Positions 49,340-60,085 of a stretch of 64,000 nt of DNA are shown one piece after another. Position numbers and translations under genes: made by a program. The stretch covers positions 11,577,938 to 11,641,937 of the forward strand of contig CM052358.1 of assembly GCA_028551475.1 (NCBI GenBank), read 5' to 3'. Position 1 is the first letter of the stretch. Every line of letters starts with the position of its first letter. The stretch comes from Casuarina equisetifolia (Eukaryota; Streptophyta; Magnoliopsida; Fagales; Casuarinaceae). The notes under the pieces were generated by a model, which searched no databases, had not been told where the DNA came from, and was given only the letters and a program-made list of their open reading frames with translations.

Positions 49340-50480
49340 ATAAGAGGTTGAACAAGGATGGGGGAAGTACTAGGATCCCATAACAACTCCAACATTGATG
49401 TCAAAGCGAGCAGTTCTTCTGTGTTAAATTTGATTGCTTAAAGCTCTTATCTTCCATATATAGCTATGGTTGAAGATTGAAAACTTGGGTTCGGTACCTT
49501 TACACCTTATTTAAAAATCAAAACTTTGGCCAACTTACTGCACTGATTTGGGATACTGTGAGTTTGGCATGTCTCAAAGCAGTGAATGTTTTAAAAAGTT
49601 TGGTCAGTTTGTGGAGGGCAATTTGATAAGATTGGATCACCTGATAGTGGTTGCCTAAGTGGTAACTGCCGGGTCGAATTTAGGACCTAGGAGCAAAATT
49701 ATAATTGTGCATATACAAGTAAAATTATATTTTATCGGTCAAGGTTTTTCATGTAGCATATAAATATGAGACTTTGAGAAATCCAGATTAAGGGAGTGAT
49801 TTTGTCAGCTGCCAGAGTACTTTAGAGAGTGACCTAAGTGTGAGAAAAAGCCAGACAGAAAAACTGTAAAATCCCAATTAGTGAAAGTCAAATGCTGCTT
49901 CGTGGACCAAGGCAATGTTTCTGCTTAATATGTGTTTTTCCTTCATAATCTTGTTATTCTCCGAACACTAAGGTACAAAATAGGAGCTCACCGTCATGGT
50001 AAAGCCAAATATACATTTTGTCTTGACTTTACCTCCTAAACTGCTGACAAACATTGTGACAGGGCAGGTATAACTAGTACCATAAAAACCATTGAGTTTT
50101 GCCTTGTAATCAAACCTATACAAAAATGATATTTAGTTCTGAGTGTACTGAAAAGGCATCTGGAATCAAATCCTTTTCAAGCATATTTCATTAATTGTCC
50201 ACTCCCATCATATGTAGAAAACAACCTGCAAAATAAAATAAAATAAAAAATAAGAGGATGGTGAAAGAAGCAGAGAACAGGGACGTTAGTTTCAATCTCC
50301 TATAGCTCTTAAATTGTTCACCTGGAGGATTTGAGGCAAGTATTGCACGGTCAGCATTAGTGCTATGCTCAATGTTCTTTCTTGGAGTGTGCTGAACAAC
50401 AGAGTTTTTAAGGGTATCGAGATGTTTGTGAATAAGCTGAAAATGCTTTCTCTTTGATCTCTTTTCTCGTGGATTTTTGT
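49340..50480. repeat. duplicated unit A, matching 53690-54390
   Basis: Patches here match the second unit in the same order and orientation. One is around 49440 (agcagttcttctgtgttaaattt.attgct..ag.gctcttatct). Others are the actagtaccataaaaacc region near 50080, tgtccactcccatcatatgtagaaaa near 50200, and tgctgaacaacagagttttt...tgtgaataagct near 50390-50440. The unit has no recognised gene. It lies just behind the kinase relic, so it may descend from flanking DNA of an ancestral kinase or rps14 locus. Confidence 0.7.
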
Positions 50481-52690
50481 CCATCCATGTTTAATCATTC
50501 CTTGAGTTTTTTTTTTTTTTATCTTTGAAGTATTCTTCATTTTGTGTCTTTCTTTTCTTTGAAGCATTGGTGCCTTTTGTAGATCCTTGCGCTCCAGAAT
50601 TGGCCTCACTTACTTTTCTGTAAATCGAGATGCTAAAGGGGTTTGCTTTCCTCTGAGGCTATGCTTTCTTGATTCTGCAGCCGCACTCATCCCACGTAGC
50701 ATCAGAGAATGTCATAAGGACTTGTTACGGAGTTGGTATTTCAAACTGTTGAACGTAATTTATGTTTCCTACTGGAGGGTTCTTCCAAGAAATACTAAAC
50801 TGGCAGACCAAAATTTCCAGTTCTTTTGGCCTTGATCACGTGTGAAGTATTCACAGATAGATGTGTACATTCACGTGGAGTTTGTATGGATATTAGGAAA
50901 GGCATAATTGTACCAGTTTCAAACATATATTGTGCTGGTGATAGTTTTGTACTGAGACTACATATGTATGAGTTTGTATGTGAGAAACATTTCTGTTTTC
51001 TGTTCAAACTGAGTATGTTTCTTACACCAAACTTTAAGGAAGAAAACTTGTTATTTTTAGAAACCCATGATAAGGGATCTAGAAACACTGTCTTCCATCT
51101 GGCTACCTGGAAAAGGCTGCTAGGTCATTGAGGGATAACAGAAATATTGTTTGAGCAAATTCTTCTGCGACTTCACAAGCTAGACAGAATTTTCAGCAAG
51201 TGTGTTTTACCTTGTTTAAGCAGAACATCTGATAACGAAGCTTGTATAACTCGGATTGTTTTTCATCGTGCTCTTGGGGTGGCCCTCTTATACACAAAAA
51301 GATAGCTTGTGCAGTGATTAGCAGGCGCCTAATAGCCTCGGCACTAACCATGACTATCCACTTTGATTGCAAGCTCATATACCGTAGTCTATAAGTGTGA
51401 TATTCTTGACGAAGCAGGATCTACAGTTGGATTATCACCAAATGCGTGCATGGCATGGACAAAAACCTGCTGAGGACGACCAGCTTGAGAGGCATGCAAT
51501 CTTGCTAACACAGCGTACAATTTGGTCATGTCGTTTATAACAAACTAAAAGATGAATCCGAAAGGAAATTATAGGCATCTGCTTGTTTAAGTTGGAAAAT
51601 TTTGAGATATTGATTACATATCTTAGTGGATAGTCATTGCAATCTGCCTGCCCCAGATAAGGCTTGACATCGTAGAATGTTCTTACCTCTCTTTGGTTTG
51701 AATTACTTCTTTAACATTGGACACCTTTGTTTGTCCAGAAAGATAGAAATCTTCCCAGTTCCACTCTCGTAGTCTTTGTCCCTTTTGTCGACCAACAGGG
51801 TTTGAAGTCTGGTTTAAAACCCTGTAAGGCTGGGCTTACTAACACTAAGACTCATTGAGCAACCAAACTCCAAACTCCTATTGATAAATCAACAATTTAT
51901 TCCACTTCAAAATGCAATCGAGCTCTATTACCTCGGAAAATTCACACGTATTGGCATTACCAAATGTCATGATCTTTAACTATTATGTCATAAGTTTTAA
52001 AACTAAAAGCTAATTAAAGATCATTTGTCATGATCTATGGTGCCACCTATAACACCTTATTTCTCCAAATTGGAACAATTCAGGTTCTAATTTTATTGAT
52101 CATTTAATTACACATATCACGCCCTTTGTGATTCAAACTCAAGATATGAAATTTAATCATAATATCAATTATAATAATCTTTAGCTATTATATCAAAAGT
52201 CTTAAAGCCAAAAATTAATTAAGAATCATTTCATTTTAAAATTTCATGGACTTAGCCTCACACCAGCATCTTAGGATCGTGACACCAGAAAGCCAAAATC
52301 TTTAGCATCTGCCATCCATGATGATAAAGGAAGAAATCAAAGCCAAAGCTCTGCACTGTGGAGTTTCCAGTTGTCAAATGTGAAGATGATGGGTGTCTAA
52401 GTACTCTGAAGTTCTTTTAAATTTATAATCGAAATTTTATACAATATAAAAGTATAATTTATTTTTTTCTTTTCCTTTTGCATGGAAAAGAGAAAGAGAA
52501 AAGAGAAGCTCTTATTTAGTGGCAAAACTATCATTGGGTCCATCCAGGTTTAGGTTTGTTACTAGCTTAATCCTCATTATGAAAACGGGACTGCAAATGA
52601 TAAGCTGCTTTAGGTGGACTACCAAAAATGTTTAAATGAAAATACTTTTTTTTTTTTTTCTCTAAACGTAGTAACTTTTTATAACCAATA
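50481..52690. other. intergenic, unassigned coding-like fragments on the minus strand
   Basis: Two minus-strand frames read like eroded protein but match nothing I can name. One is about 51547-51395 (KLYAVLARLHASQAGRPQQV). The other is 51378-51193 (SAEAIRRLLITAQAIFLC then GPPQEHDEKQSELYKLR). They are adjacent and in different frames, as expected for a frameshifted relic. The stretch 51950-52260 is AT-rich with internal similarity (two aatcttta.ctatta.tcata.a.gt.ttaaa blocks). Confidence 0.4.
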
Positions 52691-52712
52691 AGCCCATAAG
52701 CCCATAAGCCCA
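52691..52712 (-). promoter_or_regulatory. triple TGGGCT (site II) array, probable rps14 promoter
   Basis: AGCCCA occurs at 52691, 52699 and 52707 in an exact 8-bp period, so TGGGCTT is repeated three times on the minus strand. TGGGCY site II elements are known TCP-factor targets in plant promoters of cytosolic and mitochondrial ribosomal and respiratory genes. The position, a few tens of bases before the inferred rps14 leader exon, fits that role. Confidence 0.6.
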
Positions 52713-52729
52713 CGCGTCGAAACCTAGGA

Positions 52730-52901
52730 TTCGTTACGTGTCACCATCTCGGACGCACATCACTTCTTCCAGCTTCTCCCGCCGTTGGGTATCATTTCCC
52801 CTAAAAACCTATTAGAACTCCGGGGGTTTGTCTCCAAGAATCGGAAGTGAGAAACGAAACCAATCTACTGGAGCTGTAGCTGTATTCTGCTTCTTCTTGA
52901 G
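52730..52901 (+). other. inferred non-coding leader exon of nuclear rps14
   Basis: A C/T-rich stretch without ATG ends at the donor cttcttcttgag|gtatgt (52902). It sits behind the TGGGCT array and ahead of an acceptor at 57974-57975 just before the rps14 ATG. The exon start is a guess. Its role is inferred from signals and position, not from transcript evidence. Confidence 0.5.
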
Positions 52902-53689
52902 GTATGTTTTCTAAACCAATTTACTTCAGATTTTCCATTTTTCTTCTTTTACCTTCGCTTTCTTTGCTACCAAACAATTTAAGAAAAGCTCCTATATGCT
53001 TGTTTAAGTGCGAGCGCTCACAACGGCGTCTTATTTGCTGATTTGCGTTCTGGGTTTGAGATGAATTCAGTTATACGTTTTTCCCAAGGTCACTAGGTCT
53101 TATATTTTTTGTTGTGGTGAGGTATTTCAATTATGCTTGATTTGGTTGTTTAAATGGTTACATAAAGTTCTGAAGTCCTCTTTAACTGGTTTATATCTAC
53201 CTTAGTTTGGCTGCCGTGAAAAAGCGAGCTAGTGGGAGTCGTTTCTCTCCCTGTGGTTGATGGGAGACGGAAAGTCTGGTTTCTTTGAGTTCATTCTATT
53301 ACTGCAGGATGGATTCTCTTTCTTTGTGGATATTTTCGATGAAGTATCTTTCTGTAATGACGGTTTCTTTTGCATTTGTTAATCGGTTCTACTGAACTTC
53401 TCTGCTGAAGTATAGACCTTCTTAGCTCATAGTTATCTTCTTCTTTTGATTTGTTGCGTATTTTTGCATATTGGACATCATAGATTATTTCTCTCAATTA
53501 TTATTTTTTTTTTCCGGTTGTGTTGGGACTTGATGAAATTTCTTTTAAAAGCCTAACCCATGTAATGGAAGCTCTTATTTTCATAGCTTGGGTGTCTCTT
53601 TCTTTCGTTATCTTTCAAGGACGAAGTGGATTACTGGATTCCCGTGGTACTTGCATAATCACTGGTGTGTACAAGCCTGGTTGCTTAGG

Positions 53690-54390
53690 TGGTTGAGCAA
53701 GTTTGATTGAAAGGCTGGGTTGCTGAAACATTCAAATGTTGTTGTCAATTTAGCAGTTCTGTTGTTAAATTTCATTGCTAAGAGTTCTTATCTGCCGTAT
53801 GTAGTACTTTTTGTATCCATTTGATGGACCTATCAGATTGATTTTGGGATGCATGATGGAACAGGAGTGTCAATCTTAAAGTGCCTGTGTTTGGGAAGTT
53901 GGTTAAGCTATGGAAAGTAATGAGGCATGACTAGATCTTATAGTTCCCATTGCAAAAGGTAACTTATTGTCATGGGAAAACCATGCATACCCGTTTGCTT
54001 GCTTTGCCTTCGACTTTTAAGGGGGTAGGAGTAATTAGTGCCAGAGAAACTATAGGTTTTGGCACCTAATTGAATCCATAAAATGCTGTTAACTTTATGC
54101 GTCAACATAATCTCAATAGGTTTCTGGAAGTAAATTCCCCTTCTAGGCATACTTTATCCACTTCCATCATTTGTAGAAAAGCACCATGAAGAGGGAAGGA
54201 AGGAATGTGATAGGCATAGACAAAAAACATTTGAAGTGACGAGAGAGTAGTGACAGTGCATGGCAACCAGTGTTGTCATGCTTTATATGCTTTCTTGGAA
54301 TCTGTTGAACAACAAACTTTTTCACTGTGTCGAGTTTTATGTGAATAAGCTATTATCCTCTCAATATCTGTTCTCATAGGCATCTCCGCT
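53690..54390. repeat. duplicated unit B, matching 49340-50480
   Basis: Shares ordered patches with unit A: agcagttctgttgttaaatttcattgct near 53750, attagtgccagagaaact near 54037, tatccacttccatcatttgtagaaaa near 54157, and tctgttgaacaaca...tgtgaataagct near 54300-54350. Both copies are diverged and carry no intact gene. Confidence 0.7.
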
Positions 54391-55179
54391 TAAAAAAGGA
54401 GAAAGCTTCAGAATTGATAACCTCTTTTGAACAGTAGTGTTAAGAAGCCAATAAATGGCCCTAAAATGATAATAATAATGAAAAAAAAACTAATGACAAT
54501 GTAGAGATGAAAGGGGAATGATGGCTAAAGTCAATACAAAGCAAGTGTTTATAGAGACATTCATATGTAACCAAGCAGAGAAAGAAAATGACAATAAATT
54601 GTGATGATTCATTTCAAAACTTTAAAGTAATAAGCGAAATTTTTTTATTACTTATAAAATTAATGGTCCATTCTCTCATTTGCAATATAGAAACAATACC
54701 TACTTTAACACTTCCTTTTGATGTGCATACTAACATAAGTACTACACATTGAAAGAAGCCAAACTTTAGATAATCCTCCAAGTGGAGATTCATCCCTGAT
54801 TCTAATATCATATTAGTATGAAGGTTTATCTCAAAACTTTAAAACAATAAGTGAAAAAGTTTCATTACCTACAAGATCAAAGATATGTAAGTATTAGGTT
54901 TTTCAATACTTTACAAACTGTATAAATTGTTTACGACAAGAATTAGAGAACATATCTTGGAAGCATTTTGCTTATTTGCTTCACAATCAGGACAATTGAA
55001 GTTTAGTCTTAATTATTTTAATATCCCTGGTGTGGCGTGTTATTACTGCTTAAGGGATCCAACAAGAGCGAACTCTGCCACATATTAGTCAATCTCTCTT
55101 GTCCCTCAGACGACTTAGTTTTAATGTCTCACTAAAGGCAAAGCAGCATCGAAGCCAAAGCTTCTCACTCTGTCTCTTT

Positions 55180-55720
55180 GTTTCGAAAACCTAGCTGCAT
55201 CTTCTTCTTGATGTATGATGTCTAACCCAAACTCTGCGTGGAATTCTTTTTTTCTTGTTCTTTATGTGCCTTCTCCACATCAAAACAGGTTGAGGAAATT
55301 TTCATTTGCTTCTTTGTGAGCGTGTGCATCCTAATACACTCGTTATTGGTTGATTTGGGTTTTGGATATACGTTGATTTTAGTTATGATTGTTTTGGGAG
55401 GCTTCTAGGTTTTGTATTTGTCCATTCTTGGGAAGTATGCTTAATTGGGTTGTTTGGAATGTTGCACGACGTTTTGATACAAATATAGATTTTTCATTTT
55501 TGAAGTAATTTTCACTTTACCTTGGTTCGATTGCTCAAAAAAATGTAGGGTAATGCGGGCAAGTTGATTCTCTCTCTCTCTCTCTCTCTCTCTGTGATTA
55601 GTGGAGTTGGAACTCATGTCTCTGTTTCATGGTTGAATCTCTCCGTAGTAGACACTGTCTTGTAGTGATTGATTTTGTTGTATTTACTGGTAGTTCTGAT
55701 TTTGAACTGCTCTATGGAGA
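55180..55720. repeat. second copy of the rps14 leader and early intron (matches about 52860-53420)
   Basis: The string tagctg...tcttcttcttgatgtatgatgtctaaccca near 55195 matches tagctg...cttcttcttgaggtatgttttctaaacca near 52877. Similarity resumes at the ttgatttggg..ttgga / cttgatttggttgttt type patches and at the ctctct...gtgattagtgg / ctctccctgtggttgatgg patches. The donor position is conserved as gatgtatg. The copy could still serve as an alternative first exon, but it lacks the TGGGCT array. Confidence 0.65.
55569..55593. repeat. (CT)n microsatellite
   Basis: About twelve CT units inside the second leader copy. The first leader copy has only ctctcc at the matching place. Confidence 0.95.
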
Positions 55721-56017
55721 TATGGGTTTTTCATTTTCACGAAAATGGAAATTGCTGTCGGAAATGCAAGGTTTTGCGTACTGTATTCCTTTGGTGTTCG
55801 TTTTGACAGTCATCTATCAGATCCCCAGTAGTTTGGGTTAACAAATGCTGCTGAATTGTACATATATCTTATTCATTCCAGCTGATTCCTTAAATCAGTC
55901 TCTTTCCCACTCACTTCCTTTCAGAAGTGAGATGGACTGAAAAGTCCTAATTGCTGCGTTATCTGTACATACTGATAAAAGATCAAAAAGCTTGGATTGT
56001 ACATGTAGAATGCAAAA

Positions 56018-56106
56018 AACTATTGGCTGGGGGGAGTAAGGCCAAATAACTATTGGCCGGGGAGTCAAAGGCCAAAGAACTATTGGCTAAGGGGAGTCAA
56101 AGGCAA
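56018..56106. repeat. 30-bp tandem repeat, three copies
   Basis: Units start with aactattggc at 56018, 56048 and 56078 and share gg.gagt.aaggcca. Non-coding, within the inferred rps14 intron. Confidence 0.9.
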
Positions 56107-57255
56107 TTTGAGTCTTGAAAATTTGATCTTCTTTACACTTTTAGATTTTTCATGCATTCTGAGTGCTATTCTTGCACTTTTTTGCAATTATAATCTGAAC
56201 TTGGGAACACTTGATTTGACAGGCCTAAGTTAATCTCTATACCTATTTCTCCAATCACTAAATATGGTTTATTTTTAATTAATATAGTTTGCACGCTGTA
56301 ACATATGGGAAGCTTGGGACTGCAGACCACCTTGAAGGAGTGGAGATTCACGAGAGCTGTAGAAAAACCGATTGTCTAGATGGCTCATTTTGTTTGGTCC
56401 AGGTGTGTGTTGACTAGTCATCATGCTGTATATGTATGTAAGTTTTGCAATGAAATGGTAGTAGTAAAAGTAGGTACCGGGATAAAAGAGAAAATGCTAG
56501 GGACAAATCAATCTTTGTGACCACCATCTGTAAACTAGCTGTTCTAGTATATCAGGGCAGGAAGAAGACGGCAAAGGGGATTTTTGTCTCTAGAAGAGAC
56601 CAAGTTTTCTGTAAGTTCTCTCTATTTCTTAATCTGTGATCGTTTGTGTGAGTATTCTGTGATAGGTGGTGGATTATTCGGTTTCTTCATAGCCTTTGGT
56701 TGTGAGAGCCATTGGGGTTCTTGTATGCTTGCTGCCTTAGTGGGTTGTTTGTGGCTTAATTCGATTTCTTGTTGAGTGCGTTGACAGGATTCATGGCTGT
56801 TTCCCGATAGTTGCATGATTTATTTATTTGTTTTGCTGGTTGATGAATTAAAGTTGAGCTACTTGTGTTTTGGAAGCCCGACTAGGGCTGTTCAATTTTC
56901 TCTGATGTTCTGTAGATTTCGGGTTTATTGGCTTTTATGGTTGTTGGCCATTTCTAGTTGTATCAATTTAGCATTGAGTTAGTATTTGGCTGGCAGGAGC
57001 CTGATCTGGGCCTCATATTGCTGTCAGTGGCTTGAGTGAGTTCTTCCCTGCAATTATTCGTGGGTTGTGGAATGTGTGCGTGAGATTTGTGCTTTTGATT
57101 GCTGGTTGTTGAAGTTGGATTCAGTAGTGCGGTTGGTGGGCATTAAAGTTGGGTCATTTAGATGTCGGTGGCAAAAGACTGATTGGAATCTTGACTTTCT
57201 TTGTGGATTTGTTGTTTACAAAGTGAGTCAGCCCGATTAGGTGTTTGGATGGGAA

Positions 57256-57360
57256 GATTGGAGAGTAACTTTACTTGAGTCAATGAACAAGCAGTGTGTT
57301 TTCTTGGAGCATGCAGCAGAACTTGCTGGATTGTCCAATGCGAAAGTTGTAAGAGGAAAA
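57256..57360 (+). pseudogene. exon relic of a GidB/RsmG-type rRNA methyltransferase
   Basis: Thirty-five codons read DWRVTLLESMNK, QCVFLEHAAEL and GLSNAKVVRGK. This corresponds to the post-motif-I segment of RsmG (16S rRNA m7G methyltransferase), in which VTLLESMNKR.FLE, GL.NV..V.GRAE is typical of plant plastid-type homologues. After VRGK the sequence diverges into unrelated codons where RAE is expected. No other RsmG exons were found nearby and the frame ends at 57426. It seems to be a single displaced exon inside the rps14 intron and is not expected to make protein. Confidence 0.65.
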
Positions 57361-57980
57361 AGAAGGGTGCCCGTGAGGTGTTTGCTGGAAGGCTTGAGAG
57401 AACAAACTTTACTTAGGGTTGTTTGACCAATTAGAACTAAGGAGGAATTTGTGCAAAAGAGAGAAAATAGAACAAACATAGTCATAGCTAGCTGAAAAAG
57501 GATGAGAAACCAAGATCTTTGATTGGGTTCACACTGGGTTTTGCAAACCAATAGGCCCATCACTAGGTCTCAGTTCCACGTGCATAATTGTTTTAGTTTA
57601 CTGCTTGTAGCGTGCCTATGATTTGGATAATGCGGTCCTTTCATTGGAGTTGACAGATCATTTTTCCAAGTTTATTTATGGTGATAATATGTTTTAGTTG
57701 CTTCTTTTTCTTCGTTTATGATGGAAACATGGTATAATTCTTTGAAAAATCCTAATTGCAATCCTGTTTGCCACAACAGTCAATGTTTGGTATAAGTAGA
57801 AGATTTAAATCAATTCAGTGTTCTTTGTCGCCGTAGTCAATTGGTCATAGAGTATAGGATGGAAAAACAGAAGTTTATTGATGTTGGCATCAGCTGCAAT
57901 GTCTATGATTAAATCTCACTTATACCTATTTTCACCCAAAACCCTTATCCTGTTTTCGCTGTTGTAATCAAGCAGGCATT

Positions 57981-58292
57981 ATGGAGATGCGAAAAAAGAA
58001 CCACAACATCCTTGACAACCATCGCCGTGAGTTGGTGGCCAAGTATGAAGTGAAGCATAACCTGTTCAAGGCTTTTCTGAGAGATCCTGGACTACCTGCT
58101 GAGGTGCGGGAAACAATGCAGTACAAGCTCGCAAAGTTGCCCAGAAACAGCTCCTTCACTCGTGTCAGAAACCGATGCATCTTCACAGGCCGCCCTCGTG
58201 GGGTGTACCAGTTATTCCGGATGTCCCGTATTGTTTTCCGTACACTGGCAAGGCGAAATGAACTCATGGGCATTAAGAAAGCATCTTGGTAG
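57981..58292 (+). CDS. RPS14: mitochondrial ribosomal protein S14 (uS14m), nuclear copy
   Basis: 103 residues, an intact frame in one exon behind an acceptor at 57974-57975. The C-terminal half is typical of plant mitochondrial S14: LPRNSSF, RVRNRC, TGRPRGVY, then MSRIVFR and LMGIKKASW. Its length is almost that of the mitochondrially encoded protein (about 100 residues), and the N terminus has diverged. It is a small-subunit protein that binds 16S-type rRNA in the mitochondrial ribosome. The lack of stops together with many substitutions indicates a working gene transferred to the nucleus, not a fresh piece of mitochondrial DNA. No separate presequence is encoded: the likely leader exon has no ATG and the first ATG begins MEMRKKNHN. 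Import may rely on the basic N terminus. A start at the second ATG (57987) is also possible. Confidence 0.93.
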   Translation: MEMRKKNHNILDNHRRELVAKYEVKHNLFKAFLRDPGLPAEVRETMQYKLAKLPRNSSFTRVRNRCIFTGRPRGVYQLFRMSRIVFRTLARRNELMGIKKASW

Positions 58293-60085
58293 AAGAAAGG
58301 TGAATTGGGTTTGTTTTGTTCGTTTGAATGGTTGGACAGATTTTTTTGAATTGACATGCTTATGTCTTGTCTGATCTGACTTTTGTTTATTTTTTGGACT
58401 GTGAGAAGAATGGGTGAAACTGAAGTGGATATGGATTGGCGTGGAATAAAATATTATGGAACTGAAATGAGATAAACGCTGTAGAGTTCATTTCGTAATT
58501 GATGGTTTAACAATTTGCAACCAAAATGCGTGTCTCAGGTGTGTGAAATGCAATTGGATAGCATAAATGTCTTCGTTGATGGCTTTGATGAGCTAATTGG
58601 AAGTAGTGATTTTAAGATCGGAAGACTTTGATTCTCATTGCTTTGTAAACTGATTTAAGCAAGTCTTTGGATTTGCTTTTTACTACTTGAATTTGGATGC
58701 TCAGCTCAATACGTAGCAGATCGGTGTTTTTGTATACCGTAACCCCTTTCTTCTTTTCTTCTTTTCTTCTTTTCTTCTTTTCTTCTTTTCTTCTTTTCTT
58801 CTTTTCTTCTTTTCTTCTTTCTTCTTTTCTGGGATTTAAGTTGTTCGTGTTCATGAGTAAAGTCATTGTCTAGCGGGGGACTTTACACCCTTTCATCCAA
58901 ATGGCTTGTTCTTGCAGTTGCTTTTCGGTTTTGCGAGTCTTATTAAGAGGTTAATATCTACAATTGGCACATATTCCGTACGAAAACCGAGCCTACCTCT
59001 ATTGAAGAGATCTTTGCCATGGCTTTGCGGCTAAGGATATAGCTTTAGCTTTAGCTTTATATGAATCGGAGCGCTTTCATAAACCCTTTATTTAGAGTGG
59101 CTAAACTAAGATCCTATAAACTTTTTGGTATTTTTGTTGCAGCTTTGTGAAGTCTACCGATTATTGCCTAATAAAGATTGTTCATCATTTTGAGTCAAAT
59201 TTGCCTTGAAAACGTTTTGTTATTCTATAATTTGGGTCAATTGAGTTTGAATTATATAATACTCTTTTTTATTTTTTATTTTTTATTTTTTGTATTTTAT
59301 TATTTTTTTACACATACACACCTGGAAAGGAAGAGAAGTGAACTTAAATTAGTCTAGTTAGACTGTGAGTAATACCCTTAAGTAAAAAACCTCCTATTCT
59401 CAATGGCCTAATCAACAGAAGATAGGTTTCTGTTTAGTACAATTATTAAAAAACACGTCTAAAACGACAGCCAAGATGAATTTCTCGTCATTATTCATTC
59501 TGCCCCCCCCCCCACAAGCCCGCTAGTGCGAAGGTGTAGAAAGCAACCTTTGTCTTTCAATGGACAAGAATTGTGTCGATGTTACCTTAAAGAGCTTTTT
59601 GCTCCATTTTTCCAAACCTAACTTTGAAAGCGATTTATATATATAACTTTGCCAAAGACGTCTTCTCAAATTGAACGGCCGCGACCGCCGTGTCACTGAT
59701 GCGTGGAGGGGGATGCTCGGTTAAGCTTGGTCGGTCAAAGTGGTCGAGCAAGTCCTATCTTCTGCCTCACGCCAAAGGGCCACTGTCCCCTCAGTCTGAA
59801 AGGATTGTGGGTCACTCTCAGTGTCCCGTCCCCACTTTATTAGGTGACGAGTGAACTGAAAAGCTGGAACGCGGAGCTCATGCAACCACAGAAATCTTAG
59901 CCGTCTAGTTTATCACCATAAACAGATAGGATTTTAAAAAATACATATTTTATAAAGGCTTCATGACAAAATACATCAATTTTTTTTTATTTTTTATTTT
60001 TAATAATTTTGATAAGTCAATAAATAATTGGGAAGTGGAGATTGAGACCCTTCTCAAAAAGTAGAATTTGTAAGGACATCAGGCG
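58293..60085. other. rps14 3' flank and intergenic DNA before the kinase
   Basis: Contains an 8-bp (CTTCTTTT)n microsatellite at 58746-58829, T/A-rich runs near 59270-59310 and a run of 11 C at 59503-59513. No additional exons recognised. The in-frame TAA at 60071-60073 precedes the kinase ATG. Confidence 0.5.
58746..58829. repeat. (CTTCTTTT)n microsatellite
   Basis: About ten copies of an 8-bp unit. The Lys/Glu/Arg-rich minus-strand frame over it is a repeat artefact. Confidence 0.95.

Larger units (their letters stand above)
52902..57975 (+). other. inferred long intron of nuclear rps14
   Basis: About 5.1 kb between the leader-exon donor and the acceptor caagcag (57969-57975). It carries duplicated unit B, a second copy of the leader region, a CT microsatellite, a 30-bp tandem repeat and an RsmG-like exon relic. 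A second possible leader exon ends near 56610 (accaagttttct|gtaagt), so alternative first exons are possible. Confidence 0.45.

Noticed and set aside
57237..57563. 108-codon minus-strand frame
   Set aside because: The opposite strand carries the RsmG-like segment, which explains the open frame.
57968..58357. 129-codon minus-strand frame
   Set aside because: Antisense to the rps14 coding region.
58612..58866. Lys/Glu/Arg-rich minus-strand frame
   Set aside because: Created by the (CTTCTTTT)n microsatellite.
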